Assembly: GCF_003206155.1 (NCBI RefSeq)
Contig: NZ_PZJV01000003.1
Coordinates: 72,650 to 136,649, forward strand
Origin: Salinicola halophilus
Lineage (GTDB): Bacteria; Pseudomonadota; Gammaproteobacteria; Pseudomonadales; Halomonadaceae
Direction: 5' to 3'
DNA: 64,000 nt
Shown here in pieces: positions 16,163 to 24,130 of this stretch (position 1 is the first letter of the stretch; each line of letters opens with the position of its first letter). The position numbers and the translations under genes are program-made. The notes below the pieces were generated by a model. It was not told where the DNA came from and did not search any database. It saw only the letters and a program-made list of their open reading frames with translations.

Positions 16163-17280
16163 GAAGCACGCTCCTCGAAGGTGGGTTGGCGGCGCTGGCG
16201 CGCGAGCGTCAATCGCCGGCTGGCGGTGGTGTCACGGTCGACATAGCCCTGGCGCAGGTGGCGCACGCCCTCGCTCAGCGTGAAGGCGGTGCGGCCGTGG
16301 AGCAGCCGGTAGTTATCCATGATCAGCATCTCGCCGGGGGCGAGCTTGGGCGTCAGCGTCATCTCCGGGGCGGTGATCAGCGCGAAGAACTGCTGGCGGG
16401 CGGCGTAGTAGCGCGCCAGTACCGCCGGCTCTAGAGCGGGAATGCGCTCGGTGCGGTTGCTGAAGCGCACCCGGAAGATGTCGCCACGGGCGTCGAGCTC
16501 GATCAGCGGCCCCTCGCTCTCCAGATGGGCGTCATCGTCGACGTAGCGGAAACGGGTCGGCGTCTGCGTCAGCACGTCGAAGGCGTCCGGGTCGCTCTCG
16601 TGCAGCCGCGCTGCCGCCTGGAAGCCGTCGGCGAGGGTGCTGTCGCCGCCGCTGTCGGCGTTGCTCAGACAGTGCAGCCAGATGTAGCCGGGAATCGGAT
16701 CGCGATAGGGATTGTCGGTGTGGGGTTCGAGCCCGCGCTGGGTCATGGTCAGGTCGAAGGCGTCCACTACCGATTTGACGTCGGCGACCCCGCCCCAGTT
16801 GGTATGGCGAAGCGGGCCGAGACGCGCCACCAGGGGAAGCATGCCGTCGTCTTCGAGCGGCACGCCGCGCACCTTGACCACGCCGAAGCGCTCGAGCGCT
16901 TCGAGCATCGCCAGCAGCGCGGCATCGTCGGCGACGGCCTCGTCGAACGTCGTCTCGGGAATCTCGGCGAGCGTGGCGTCCCAGCGCGTGCGCGTCTCAC
17001 GTGGGGCGGGCAGCAGCTCGGCGACCGGATAGCTCGTCACGTGGCCGTCGCTGAAACCGACATGCAGCTGCGTGGTGTCGTAGTCGAGCGAGTCGATGGC
17101 GAGATCCAGCGGCAGGGCGGCGGCCTCGATCAGTCGCTGGCCGGTGCGCGGGTCCAGCGTCTGCGGGTCCGGGGCGCGCTCGCGCAGCCAGAGCGCGTGA
17201 AAGCGTCGCTCGGTAGCGCGGTCGACGACGCGCAGCTCGCGTGCGCCCGTGTCGGGGACGATCTCGGCAAACAGGGGCAT
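16159..17280 (-). CDS. tmpA: Fe(II)/2-oxoglutarate oxygenase, TmpA-like (gamma-butyrobetaine hydroxylase homologue)
   Basis: This 373-residue protein has an N-terminal GBBH-like domain (FHALWLRERA, residues 28-37, without the Cys ligands of animal BBOX1) and a C-terminal TauD fold with H187-x-D189 (EPHTDNPYRDP), distal H328 (RLLHGRTAF) and Arg340. TmpA hydroxylates 2-trimethylaminoethylphosphonate at C1. I prefer TmpA over true GBBH because it overlaps tmpB and because a second protein at 21614 looks much closer to the Pseudomonas GBBH (it has HVDLPTRE and DNRRLLHARDAFD). GGAGAG lies five bases before the ATG. Divergent from a GlxA-type regulator. Confidence 0.75.
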   Translation of the reverse strand: MPLFAEIVPDTGARELRVVDRATERRFHALWLRERAPDPQTLDPRTGQRLIEAAALPLDLAIDSLDYDTTQLHVGFSDGHVTSYPVAELLPAPRETRTRWDATLAEIPETTFDEAVADDAALLAMLEALERFGVVKVRGVPLEDDGMLPLVARLGPLRHTNWGGVADVKSVVDAFDLTMTQRGLEPHTDNPYRDPIPGYIWLHCLSNADSGGDSTLADGFQAAARLHESDPDAFDVLTQTPTRFRYVDDDAHLESEGPLIELDARGDIFRVRFSNRTERIPALEPAVLARYYAARQQFFALITAPEMTLTPKLAPGEMLIMDNYRLLHGRTAFTLSEGVRHLRQGYVDRDTTASRRLTLARQRRQPTFEERAS

Positions 17281-17377
17281 GGCACTCTCCGCGGTCGGTG
17301 GGCTCGTCGCAGCCGGGCGGGGGCTGCCCGGGAAGACTCCACTCTAGAGTCGCCTGCCGTTGAAGAGTTGATGTTTC

Positions 17378-17391
17378 TGGCCATATCCTTG
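17378..17391. promoter_or_regulatory. Shared 14-base motif, candidate operator for tmpAB
   Basis: TGGCCATATCCTTG lies about 98 bases upstream of tmpA and 28 bases upstream of the regulator start. The same motif with one change occurs at 22927-22940, about 70 bases upstream of the second hydroxylase gene, in the same orientation relative to the oxygenase gene. Chance recurrence at two related promoters is unlikely, but no binding is shown. Confidence 0.5.
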
Positions 17392-17418
17392 TGGTTTTCG
17401 AACGACAGGAGAGCGGCT

Positions 17419-18429
17419 GTGAACGTCTCGACACCGGAATGGCTGTATCCGCGACCCGATCTGCCCCCGGTACTCGACCCGGCAGAGGCGGACGTCACCA
17501 TCAACCTGTGGCTGCTGCCCAAGTTCTCCATGCTCACGCTCTACTCGCTGCTGGAGCCGCTGCGGGTCGCCAACCGCTTCGGCCGGTCGCTGTTCGCCTG
17601 GCGACTCTTCTCCAGCGACGGCGGCGCGGTGACGGCGAGCAACGGCGTCACGGTGGACGTCGATGCGTCGCTGGACGCCGCGCGGGTCTACGACAATCTG
17701 CTGGTGGTCGCCTCCTACGACGCCGAAGCGACGGTGCGCCCTGCGCAGTGGGCGGTGCTGCGCCAGGTCGCCGCCCACGGCGGGCTACTCGGCGCGCTGG
17801 ATACCGGGGCGTTCATCCTCGCCCGGGCGGGCCTGCTCGCGGGCGTCGAGGTCGCACTGCACTGGGAGAGCCACGCCGCCTTCGTCGAGGAGTTCCCCAC
17901 GCTCAGCCTCAGTGAAGCGGCGTACTGCTTCGATCGTCAGCGGCTCACCGGCGGTGGCGGGGCCTCGAGTCTCGATCTGATGATGGCGCTGATCGAGCGC
18001 GAGTTCGGCGCCAGCCTCGCCGCCGCCGTCAGCCGTCAGCTGGTCCACCAGCGACGAGCCGACCCGCCCGCGAGCCTATCGGTGAGCGATGCCGAGCCGC
18101 TGCCGCGCAGCGTGCGCCGGGCGGAATCGGTCATGGAGGCGAATCTCGCCCAGCCGCTGGCGATCCCCGAGATCTGTCGCCGAGTGGGGCAGTCCCAGCG
18201 CCAGCTCAACCGCCTGTTTCGTCAGTACCGCGGCGAGACGGTCAAGGCGCGCTATCTCTCGCTGCGTCTCGACCGGGCACGCCAGCTCTTGGCCGACAGC
18301 CGCATCAGCGTTACCCAGGCGGCGCTGGCGGCGGGGTTCGGCCAGCCGGCGCATTTCTCTCGCGCCTACCGTACCCGGTTCGACGAGTCGCCCAGGATGA
18401 CGGCGGCGCGAGGTCAGCGTCTCGACTGA
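17419..18429 (+). CDS. GlxA-family AraC-type regulator (CdhR-like)
   Basis: A 336-residue regulator with an N-terminal DJ-1/PfpI-like amidotransferase domain (WLLPKFSMLTLYSLLEPLRVANRF; GALDTGAFILARAGLL) and a C-terminal AraC double HTH (about 240-330; IPEICRRVGQSQRQLNRLFRQY; AHFSRAYRTRF). This is the architecture of CdhR, GbdR and ArgR, which govern carnitine, betaine and arginine use. I choose GTG 17419, seven bases after AGGAG; ATG 17371 is an alternative. Its position between divergent tmpA and the carnitine genes suggests it controls one or both. Confidence 0.83.
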   Translation: MNVSTPEWLYPRPDLPPVLDPAEADVTINLWLLPKFSMLTLYSLLEPLRVANRFGRSLFAWRLFSSDGGAVTASNGVTVDVDASLDAARVYDNLLVVASYDAEATVRPAQWAVLRQVAAHGGLLGALDTGAFILARAGLLAGVEVALHWESHAAFVEEFPTLSLSEAAYCFDRQRLTGGGGASSLDLMMALIEREFGASLAAAVSRQLVHQRRADPPASLSVSDAEPLPRSVRRAESVMEANLAQPLAIPEICRRVGQSQRQLNRLFRQYRGETVKARYLSLRLDRARQLLADSRISVTQAALAAGFGQPAHFSRAYRTRFDESPRMTAARGQRLD

Positions 18430-18462
18430 GCGTCGGCGCGTGACATCGACCGCTGTCGGAAT

Positions 18463-18492
18463 GTGTCGAATGCGCGTCGCCAGGTGTCAAAT
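18463..18492 (+). promoter_or_regulatory. Direct repeat, candidate AraC-type operator before the carnitine genes
   Basis: GTGTCGAAT (18463-18471) and GTGTCAAAT (18484-18492) are spaced 21 bases start to start, two helical turns, as in AraC half-site pairs. It lies about 95 bases upstream of the BKACE start. A further TGTCGGAAT occurs just before the first copy. Confidence 0.4.
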
Positions 18493-18587
18493 CGAAGGGC
18501 CGTCGGATGCCCACAATGAGCGCCATCTCGATGCCAGCGCGGCATCCGATTCGCTCAGCGCCAAGTGCGCTCCGACGGGAGAGCCCC

Positions 18588-19469
18588 ATGAATTCCAACG
18601 TCATTCTCACCTGCGCCGTGACCGGCGCCGGCGATACCGCCGGCAAGCATCCGGATCTGCCGGTCACCCCGAGCCAGATCGCCGCGAGCGCCCTCGACGC
18701 CGCGCGCGCCGGCGCCAGCATCGTTCACCTGCACGTACGCGACCCGGAAACCGGCGGCGTCAGCCACTCCTGCGAGCATTTCCGTGAAGTGGTCGAGCGT
18801 ATCCGCGAGTCCGACGTCGATGCGGTGATCAACATCACCGCCGGCGGCGGCGGCGATCTCTTCCCCGAGATCCGCGACGGTGCGATCCACGGCCGCGAGG
18901 GCACCGACCTGCAGACGCCGGCGGAGCGCCACGCGCCGGTGGGCGAGCTGCTGCCGGAGCTCTGCACGCTGGACTGCGGCAGCCTCAACTTCGGCGACAT
19001 GGTCTACCTCAACAGCGCCGAGTGGCTGCGCGAGCACGCCCGCCTGATCCAGCAGGCCGGGGTCAAACCGGAGCTCGAGTGCTTCGATCTCGGCCACGTC
19101 TGGTTCGCGCGTCAGCTCGTCGACGAGGGGCTGATCGACGGCGACCCGCTGTTCCAGCTCTGCCTGGGCATTCCCTGGGGCGCCGAGGCGGATACCGAAA
19201 CGCTGCTGGCGATGCGCAACAAGCTGCCCGCCAACGCTATCTGGTCCGCTTTCGGCATCGGTCGTCAGCAGTTCCCGATGGCGGCGCAGGCCGCGCTGCT
19301 CGGCGGGCACATGCGCGTCGGCCTCGAGGACAACCTCTACTTGAGCAAAGGGGTCTTCGCCAGCAACGCCCAACTGGTCGAGCGCGCCGTCACCATCGCC
19401 GAGAACCTCGGCGGCAAGGTGCAGACGCCGGCCCAGACCCGTGAGTCGCTGGGGCTTCGCACGGTCTGA
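18588..19469 (+). CDS. BKACE (DUF849) dehydrocarnitine cleavage enzyme
   Basis: This 293-residue beta-keto acid cleavage enzyme has the zinc HxH in [12 protein letters not shown] (about residues 44-55), ITAGGGGD, and the acidic [11 protein letters not shown] segment (about 164-174). In carnitine catabolism a BKACE converts 3-dehydrocarnitine and acetyl-CoA to betainyl-CoA and acetoacetate. Start is ATG 18588 after GGGAGA; upstream frame is non-homologous. First gene of a plus-strand run with L-carnitine dehydrogenase and a thioesterase, the same functional set as caiX-cdhCBA of Pseudomonas, which supports this substrate over other beta-keto acids. Confidence 0.87.
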   Translation: MNSNVILTCAVTGAGDTAGKHPDLPVTPSQIAASALDAARAGASIVHLHVRDPETGGVSHSCEHFREVVERIRESDVDAVINITAGGGGDLFPEIRDGAIHGREGTDLQTPAERHAPVGELLPELCTLDCGSLNFGDMVYLNSAEWLREHARLIQQAGVKPELECFDLGHVWFARQLVDEGLIDGDPLFQLCLGIPWGAEADTETLLAMRNKLPANAIWSAFGIGRQQFPMAAQAALLGGHMRVGLEDNLYLSKGVFASNAQLVERAVTIAENLGGKVQTPAQTRESLGLRTV

Positions 19470-19579
19470 GGCCGTCCTAGCGTTCTCCCTCTCACGCCGC
19501 TGCGGCGGCGTTCGCGCCTTTCCCACGGCGTCGCGACTGTCACCGCGGCGCCCTGATGCATCCGAATTCGAGAGACTTC

Positions 19580-20551
19580 ATGAGTGAATCGACCCTTCCC
19601 CGCCGCGTTGCCGTCATCGGCACCGGCGTGATCGGTAACGGCTGGATCGCCCGCGCCTTGGCGGCGGGCTGCCACGTCACCGCCTTCGACCCGGATCCGG
19701 CCGCGCCGGCGCGGACCCGCGCCTTCGTCGAGCGCGCCTGGCCGTCGCTCGAGCGGCTCGGCCTTGCCGAGGACGCCGACGCCTCCGCGCTCACCTTCGC
19801 CGAGACGCTTGCCGCGGCCATCGACGGCGCCGAGCTGATCCAGGAGAACGTGCCGGAGCGGCTCGCGCTCAAGCACGACGTGCTGAGCCAGCTCGACGCG
19901 CTCGCCGCCGACGACGTCGTGATCGGCTCGTCCACCTCCGGCATCAAGCCGAGCGACCTGCAGTCGGCCTGTACGCGGGCGCCGGGGCGGGTGATCGTGG
20001 CGCATCCCTTCAACCCGGTCTATCTGCTGCCGCTGGTGGAGCTGGTGGGCGGCGAGCAGACCCCGCCGGTGATCCTCGAGCGGGCCAAGGCGCAGTACGC
20101 GGCACTGGGCATGCGCCCGCTGGTGGTGCGTCGCGAGATCGAGGGCCACGTCGCCGACCGGCTGATGGAGGCGCTCTGGCGCGAGGCGCTGCATCTGGTC
20201 AACGACGGCGTCGCGACGACCGAAGAGATCGACGCCGCCGTGGTCTACGGCTGCGGTCTGCGCTGGTCGTTGATGGGCACCTTCCTCACCTTTCATCTCG
20301 CCGGCGGCGACGGCGGCATGCGCCACATGCTCCATCAGTTCGGCCCGGCGCTGAAGCTGCCGTGGACGAAGCTGGAAGCCCCCGAGCTCACCGACGAGCT
20401 GATCGACAGGGTCGCCGACGGCTGCGAGCACCAGGCCGCCGGGCGCAGCGTCTCGGCACTCGAGACGCGTCGCGATGCGTTTCTCACCGAGCTGCTGGAG
20501 CTCACCCAGAAGTACTGGCCGGAAGCCGAAGGGCTGAAGGGCCGTATTTGA
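19580..20551 (+). CDS. lcdH: L-carnitine dehydrogenase
   Basis: A 323-residue 3-hydroxyacyl-CoA-dehydrogenase-fold protein with the NAD motif GTGVIGNGWIARALAAG (about residues 14-30) and the catalytic His in VIVAHPFNPVYLLPLVELVGG. Length (about 320) and the HPFNPVYLLPLVE segment match carnitine 3-dehydrogenases, which oxidise L-carnitine to 3-dehydrocarnitine. ATG 19580 with GAGAG upstream is preferred to ATG 19556. It lies between BKACE and the thioesterase, giving the complete carnitine to glycine betaine set. Confidence 0.88.
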   Translation: MSESTLPRRVAVIGTGVIGNGWIARALAAGCHVTAFDPDPAAPARTRAFVERAWPSLERLGLAEDADASALTFAETLAAAIDGAELIQENVPERLALKHDVLSQLDALAADDVVIGSSTSGIKPSDLQSACTRAPGRVIVAHPFNPVYLLPLVELVGGEQTPPVILERAKAQYAALGMRPLVVRREIEGHVADRLMEALWREALHLVNDGVATTEEIDAAVVYGCGLRWSLMGTFLTFHLAGGDGGMRHMLHQFGPALKLPWTKLEAPELTDELIDRVADGCEHQAAGRSVSALETRRDAFLTELLELTQKYWPEAEGLKGRI

Positions 20552-20568
20552 TCGACGAGGCGAATCTG

Positions 20569-21054
20569 ATGACGCAGTCCAACGATGCGGTCGTGGCCGA
20601 CCGGCTGTTCGAAACCCGGGTAAAGGATGCCTGGGTCGACTACAACGGCCACATGAACGACGCCGAGTACGCCCGGGTCTTCTCGCTGGCGGTCGAGGCG
20701 CTGATGGACCAGATCGGTCTCGACGAGGCCGGCCGCGCCGCCCACGGCTACACCCTCTACACCCTGGAGACCCACCTCTGCTATCGCCAGCAGGCGCATC
20801 GCGGCGAGGGGCTAGGCGTCGAGTTCGTGCTGCTCGACGTCGACGGCAAGCGACTCCATGTCTTCTTCACGCTGCGCAATGCCGACGGCGAGCTGCTCGC
20901 CACCAGCGAGCAGATGTTGATGGGGATCGACGTCGAAAGCGGCCGACCTGCGCCGTTTCCCTCCGCGGTCTCGAACACCATCGAGCAGCAGCCGCGGGCC
21001 ACGGGTGAGTGGCCGTCCGCCGCAGGGCAACGTATCGGTATTCGTCGCGGATAG
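20569..21054 (+). CDS. Hotdog-fold thioesterase, probable betainyl-CoA thioesterase
   Basis: This 161-residue 4HBT-type thioesterase carries the catalytic region VDYNGHMNDAEYARVFS near the N-terminus, with Asn, His and Asp in the expected places. It would hydrolyse betainyl-CoA to glycine betaine. In some organisms this domain is fused to the carnitine dehydrogenase; here it is separate and starts 17 bases after the lcdH stop. A TTG at 20548 that overlaps that stop is an alternative start. The last 25 residues look poorly conserved in kind (RATGEWPSAAGQRIG). Confidence 0.83.
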   Translation: MTQSNDAVVADRLFETRVKDAWVDYNGHMNDAEYARVFSLAVEALMDQIGLDEAGRAAHGYTLYTLETHLCYRQQAHRGEGLGVEFVLLDVDGKRLHVFFTLRNADGELLATSEQMLMGIDVESGRPAPFPSAVSNTIEQQPRATGEWPSAAGQRIGIRRG

Positions 21055-21197
21055 GCGCTGTCTGAAGAGTCGACGACCTTGCCGCCGGGTTTTACAAATC
21101 GACCACCCTAGCTACCTTCAGCAGTGACCGATGTGTGACGGCGTCGCGATGCGACGCCCGGTCACGTGCTCCCCAAAAGAACGGATTCGGAGGATTC

Positions 21198-21455
21198 ATG
21201 GCAGAACAGGAAACGCTTACCAAGGATCAGGCCAAAGAGATCATTCGCCGCGCGGTTCACCCCTACGTGTGCAAGTTCCACGAAGAGAAGGGCGAGGACT
21301 TCGACCGCTTCACCGTCGAGATGGACGACGAGATACAGGATTTCGAGATCGAGCCGGCGACCTGGCAGCAGAAGTCGACACTCGTCGAACGCCTCGACAT
21401 GGTGCGCACGCGCTTGGTCGGCCGGGGCGGCAAGATCGGCGACTATAGCGCCTGA
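21198..21455 (+). CDS. Small acidic protein of unknown function
   Basis: An 85-residue protein with a perfect GGAGG ribosome site before ATG 21198. It is rich in Glu, Asp and Lys, is predicted to be helical, and has one Cys (PYVCKFHEEK). No domain recognised. It follows the thioesterase gene by 143 bases and may be a separate transcript. A tandem repeat begins at its stop codon and a strong terminator follows. Confidence 0.7.
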   Translation: MAEQETLTKDQAKEIIRRAVHPYVCKFHEEKGEDFDRFTVEMDDEIQDFEIEPATWQQKSTLVERLDMVRTRLVGRGGKIGDYSA

Positions 21456-21510
21456 AACGGCTATATGGCCTGAAACGGCTATATCGTCTGGAACGGCTAT
21501 GTGGTTTGAA
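21450..21510. repeat. Tandem repeat, 18-base unit, 3.5 copies
   Basis: GCCTGAAACGGCTATATG-like copies start at 21450, 21468, 21486 and 21504 (partial). The first overlaps the stop of the small acidic protein; slippage upstream of the stop could alter its C-terminus. Confidence 0.85.
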
Positions 21511-21542
21511 AGGACGACGCCGCCCGAGCGTCGCCGCCGCGC

Positions 21543-21580
21543 CCACGAAAAACCCCGCCAAGAGGCGGGGTTTTTCGTGG
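21543..21580. terminator. Strong bidirectional terminator
   Basis: Seventeen-base perfect arms (21543-21559 and 21564-21580) around AAGA, with an A-run in the left arm and a T-run in the right arm, so it works in either direction. It separates the plus-strand carnitine genes from the minus-strand hydroxylase gene. Confidence 0.9.
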
Positions 21581-21613
21581 CCGATCGCTATTCGGGCGAT
21601 GGCGGTTACAGGC

Positions 21614-22858
21614 TCAGCCGAGACGCTGCATCCGCTCGGCGCGCTCGAGCATGCGCAGTCTCGAGCGCAGCTCGTCGCGTTCGAGATAGCAGCCCTGCAG
21701 CCAGCGGCTGCCGCCGGTACCGGCGTCGAAGGCGTCACGGGCATGAAGTAGCCGGCGGTTGTCGAAGATCACCAGATCCCCCGGGACATAGCCGAAGCGC
21801 AGCGCGAACTCGGGCTCGGCGAGCAGCCGCTGCAGTGCCATCAGGGCGGCGTAGGCCGGCTCGACGTCGTCGAAAGGCGCCTGCAGCGGGCCGCGCAGGA
21901 AGTCGGCGATGCGCACTTCGTCGAGTTCGCCGTCGGCGTCCAGGCCGATCATGGGGGCGAACCAGACGTGATCACTCGTGCGAGCGGTGTTGGCGTAGCA
22001 CCAGCGAACCCGAGTGAGCGTTTCGAAGTGCTCGGGATGGCGCGCGCGCAGCGCCTCGGCCACCGCGAAGCCGTCCATCATGACCGCCTCGCCGCCGACG
22101 GTGTCGTTCTCCAGACAGTGCAGCATCTGCACGCCGGGCTGGTACTCCCGCGTGGGCAGATCGACATGGGGCGGCAGGGCGATCGAGGTGTAGGCGTTGG
22201 AGTCCGGGTCGGGCTTGGCGCGGACGTCGAACAGCTGGCCGAAGTTGGTCGGGCGAGGCGGGCCGATGCGCCGGGCGATGGCCTCGAGACTGCCCGGCTC
22301 CACCGGCAGGTTGCGCAGCCGCACCAGACCGTCGCGGAGCACCGCTTCGAGCGCCCGGGTCAGCAGCGGGTCTTCACGCTGCGGATCATCCGCCTGCGCC
22401 ATCCAGCCGGTCGCATCGAGCGTGGCCGGCGCGTCGCGCTCGCTGCCGAGCCAGTGAACTCGCTGCGGCAGCACCGCCGGCAGCGCTTCGAGGTGGCTGT
22501 AGTCGTGGGCGCGCAGCCAGCCGGGATGAAAGGCGAGCCGGCGGCCGTCGGGGGCGAAATCCAGCGTCACCGCGCCGTTCGCCTCGAGCCGCGCCGCCTC
22601 GAGCGTGGGCCAGGCGCCGAGACGGGAGAGATCGAGAATGCGTTCGCGGGTCGCCGGGTTGACGGTGCTGTCGTCGGTGGCGTTCTCGCGCAGCCAGACG
22701 CTGTGGTAGCGACTCTCGCGCCCGTCTGCCCAGACGACGTGGAGAAGATACGGGGTGGCGTCGAGTCGGACGATATCGACGTCGACCGGCCAGGCGTCGT
22801 AGTCGGGCGTCGGGGGGAGCGGCATCGATTCGGGTCGAGCGGCAGCGTCGGTGGGCAT
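21614..22858 (-). CDS. Gamma-butyrobetaine hydroxylase (2-oxoglutarate oxygenase)
   Basis: A 414-residue protein with an N-terminal GBBH domain (YHSVWLRENATD, then FHPGWLRAHDYSHLE) and a TauD-like catalytic domain with H231-x-D233 (HVDLPTREYQPGVQMLHCL) and distal H372 (DNRRLLHARDAFD). These segments closely resemble what I recall of Pseudomonas GBBH, so this is the likely enzyme making L-carnitine from gamma-butyrobetaine. It lacks the Cys zinc ligands of animal BBOX1. GGAG lies six bases before the ATG. It feeds the carnitine genes on the other strand, tail to tail across a shared terminator. Confidence 0.87.
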   Translation of the reverse strand: MPTDAAARPESMPLPPTPDYDAWPVDVDIVRLDATPYLLHVVWADGRESRYHSVWLRENATDDSTVNPATRERILDLSRLGAWPTLEAARLEANGAVTLDFAPDGRRLAFHPGWLRAHDYSHLEALPAVLPQRVHWLGSERDAPATLDATGWMAQADDPQREDPLLTRALEAVLRDGLVRLRNLPVEPGSLEAIARRIGPPRPTNFGQLFDVRAKPDPDSNAYTSIALPPHVDLPTREYQPGVQMLHCLENDTVGGEAVMMDGFAVAEALRARHPEHFETLTRVRWCYANTARTSDHVWFAPMIGLDADGELDEVRIADFLRGPLQAPFDDVEPAYAALMALQRLLAEPEFALRFGYVPGDLVIFDNRRLLHARDAFDAGTGGSRWLQGCYLERDELRSRLRMLERAERMQRLG

Positions 22859-22926
22859 GCGGGGCTCCGGGGGGAATGAAGGTCTCTCTAGGCTCGCCCA
22901 TCGCCGCCGCCGGAACCCGAGATTAT

Positions 22927-22940
22927 TGGCCGTATCCTTG
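22927..22940. promoter_or_regulatory. Shared 14-base motif, candidate operator of the butyrobetaine hydroxylase gene
   Basis: TGGCCGTATCCTTG lies about 70 bases upstream of the hydroxylase start; it matches 13 of 14 bases at 17378-17391. A second TTGTTGGCCG follows at about 22945, suggesting repeated TTGGCCG half-sites. Confidence 0.5.
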
Positions 22941-22975
22941 ATCTTGTTGGCCGTCGCTACGCGTTTATTGACCGT

Positions 22976-23944
22976 TTACTGGTTATTGCCGCGGGCCTCG
23001 CTCGGGGCGTGACCGAAATGGCGGCGGTAGGCGCGGGAGAAACTCGAGGCGCTCTGGAAGCCGCAGGCGAGTCCGACGCTCAAGATGTCGCGGTCGGTCT
23101 CTTCGAGCAGGTGGCGGGCGCGGTCGAGACGCAGGATGAGATAGTAGTCCCGCGCCCGCGTGCCCAGCTCGGTGACGAAGTGGCGCTGCAGCTGGCGCGG
23201 CGAGAGCCGAACCCGGGCGGCCAGCTCGGTGAGCGCAAGCGGCGTTTCCAGGTGGCGCTCCATCAGCGCGACGGCATCGATCAGCGGGCGGCAGTGGGTG
23301 CCGAGCCGCGTCACCAGCGAGAGTCGCTGCGACTCCTGCCGGGGCCTCAGGCGGGCGTGGACCAGCTGTTCGGCGACGGCGTTGGCCAGCGCTTCGCCGT
23401 GGCGCTGGCCGATGAGATTGAGCGTCATCTCCATCGCGGCGGCACCGCCGGCGCAGGTGAAGCGCCGCGCGTCGAACTCGTAGAGCGACTCCGCCGCTGC
23501 CAGGTGGGGAAAGCGCTCGCGAAACCCCGGCAGGCTCTCCCAGTGCAGCGTCACCCGGTGGCCTTCCAGCAGGCCGGCCTCGGCGAGCAGCAGCGGGCCG
23601 GTATCGATTCCGCCGAGAAAACAGCCCTCGCCGGCGCGGCGCGTCAGCCACTGCAGCAGCCGGCGCGACATCCACTGTTCGGTCTCGAAGCTCGCGCAGA
23701 CCGCCACGCTCGGCAGCGTCGGCGCCGAGTCGAGATCATGATCGACCAGCAGCGTCATGTCGTTACTGGCGGTGACCGAGTCGCCCTCGACGGCGATCAG
23801 CGTCCAGCTGTAGAGCGTCTCGCCGGCGAGCCGGTTGGCGATGCGCAGCGGCTCCACGGCGGCGAAGAACGCCACCATCGAGAACCGCGGCACGAGCAGA
23901 AAGCCCACGGGTTCGGGCAGCGGGCCTGAATAGTCGGGGCGCAT
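22976..23944 (-). CDS. GlxA-family AraC-type regulator, second copy
   Basis: A 322-residue regulator from ATG 23944 (the frame stays open to a GTG at 24031, which has no ribosome site). N-terminal DJ-1/PfpI-like domain: VGFLLVPRFSMVAFFAAVEPLRIANRL and GGIDTGPLLLAEAGLLEGHRVTLHWE. C-terminal AraC HTH: LALTELAARVRLSPRQLQRHFV and FQSASSFSRAYRRHFGHAP. It is paralogous to the 17419 regulator. It lies 117 bases upstream of the hydroxylase gene on the same strand, so it probably controls it, perhaps with carnitine or betaine as effector. Confidence 0.83.
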   Translation of the reverse strand: MRPDYSGPLPEPVGFLLVPRFSMVAFFAAVEPLRIANRLAGETLYSWTLIAVEGDSVTASNDMTLLVDHDLDSAPTLPSVAVCASFETEQWMSRRLLQWLTRRAGEGCFLGGIDTGPLLLAEAGLLEGHRVTLHWESLPGFRERFPHLAAAESLYEFDARRFTCAGGAAAMEMTLNLIGQRHGEALANAVAEQLVHARLRPRQESQRLSLVTRLGTHCRPLIDAVALMERHLETPLALTELAARVRLSPRQLQRHFVTELGTRARDYYLILRLDRARHLLEETDRDILSVGLACGFQSASSFSRAYRRHFGHAPSEARGNNQ

Positions 23945-24080
23945 GGCGATCAGCGCGCCGCGAATGCCGCCGACGGGCGGCGAGTGACACGAGCGAGCAT
24001 GGGCGAGTGCGAAAGCGTCATCGAGCAGCACCGAAGGGAAGCGTGAGCGACAGGGTACAGGCGATCGCGTGCGATGCGCA

Positions 24081-24113
24081 CCGGCCCGAACGCCGAGGGG
24101 GCGTTCGGGCCGG
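24081..24113. terminator. Perfect 14-bp inverted repeat after the SLC13 gene
   Basis: Arms 24081-24094 and 24100-24113 pair perfectly around a five-base loop. It is 18 bases past the SLC13 stop on the minus strand. There is no T-run, so it could be a pause or mRNA 3'-end stabiliser. Confidence 0.6.
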
Positions 24114-24130
24114 CTCGGGCTTGTCGAGAC

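Noticed and set aside
16721..16760. GGTTCGAGCCC resembling a tRNA T-arm
   Set aside because: It lies inside the tmpA coding sequence and no acceptor or anticodon stem can be drawn around it.
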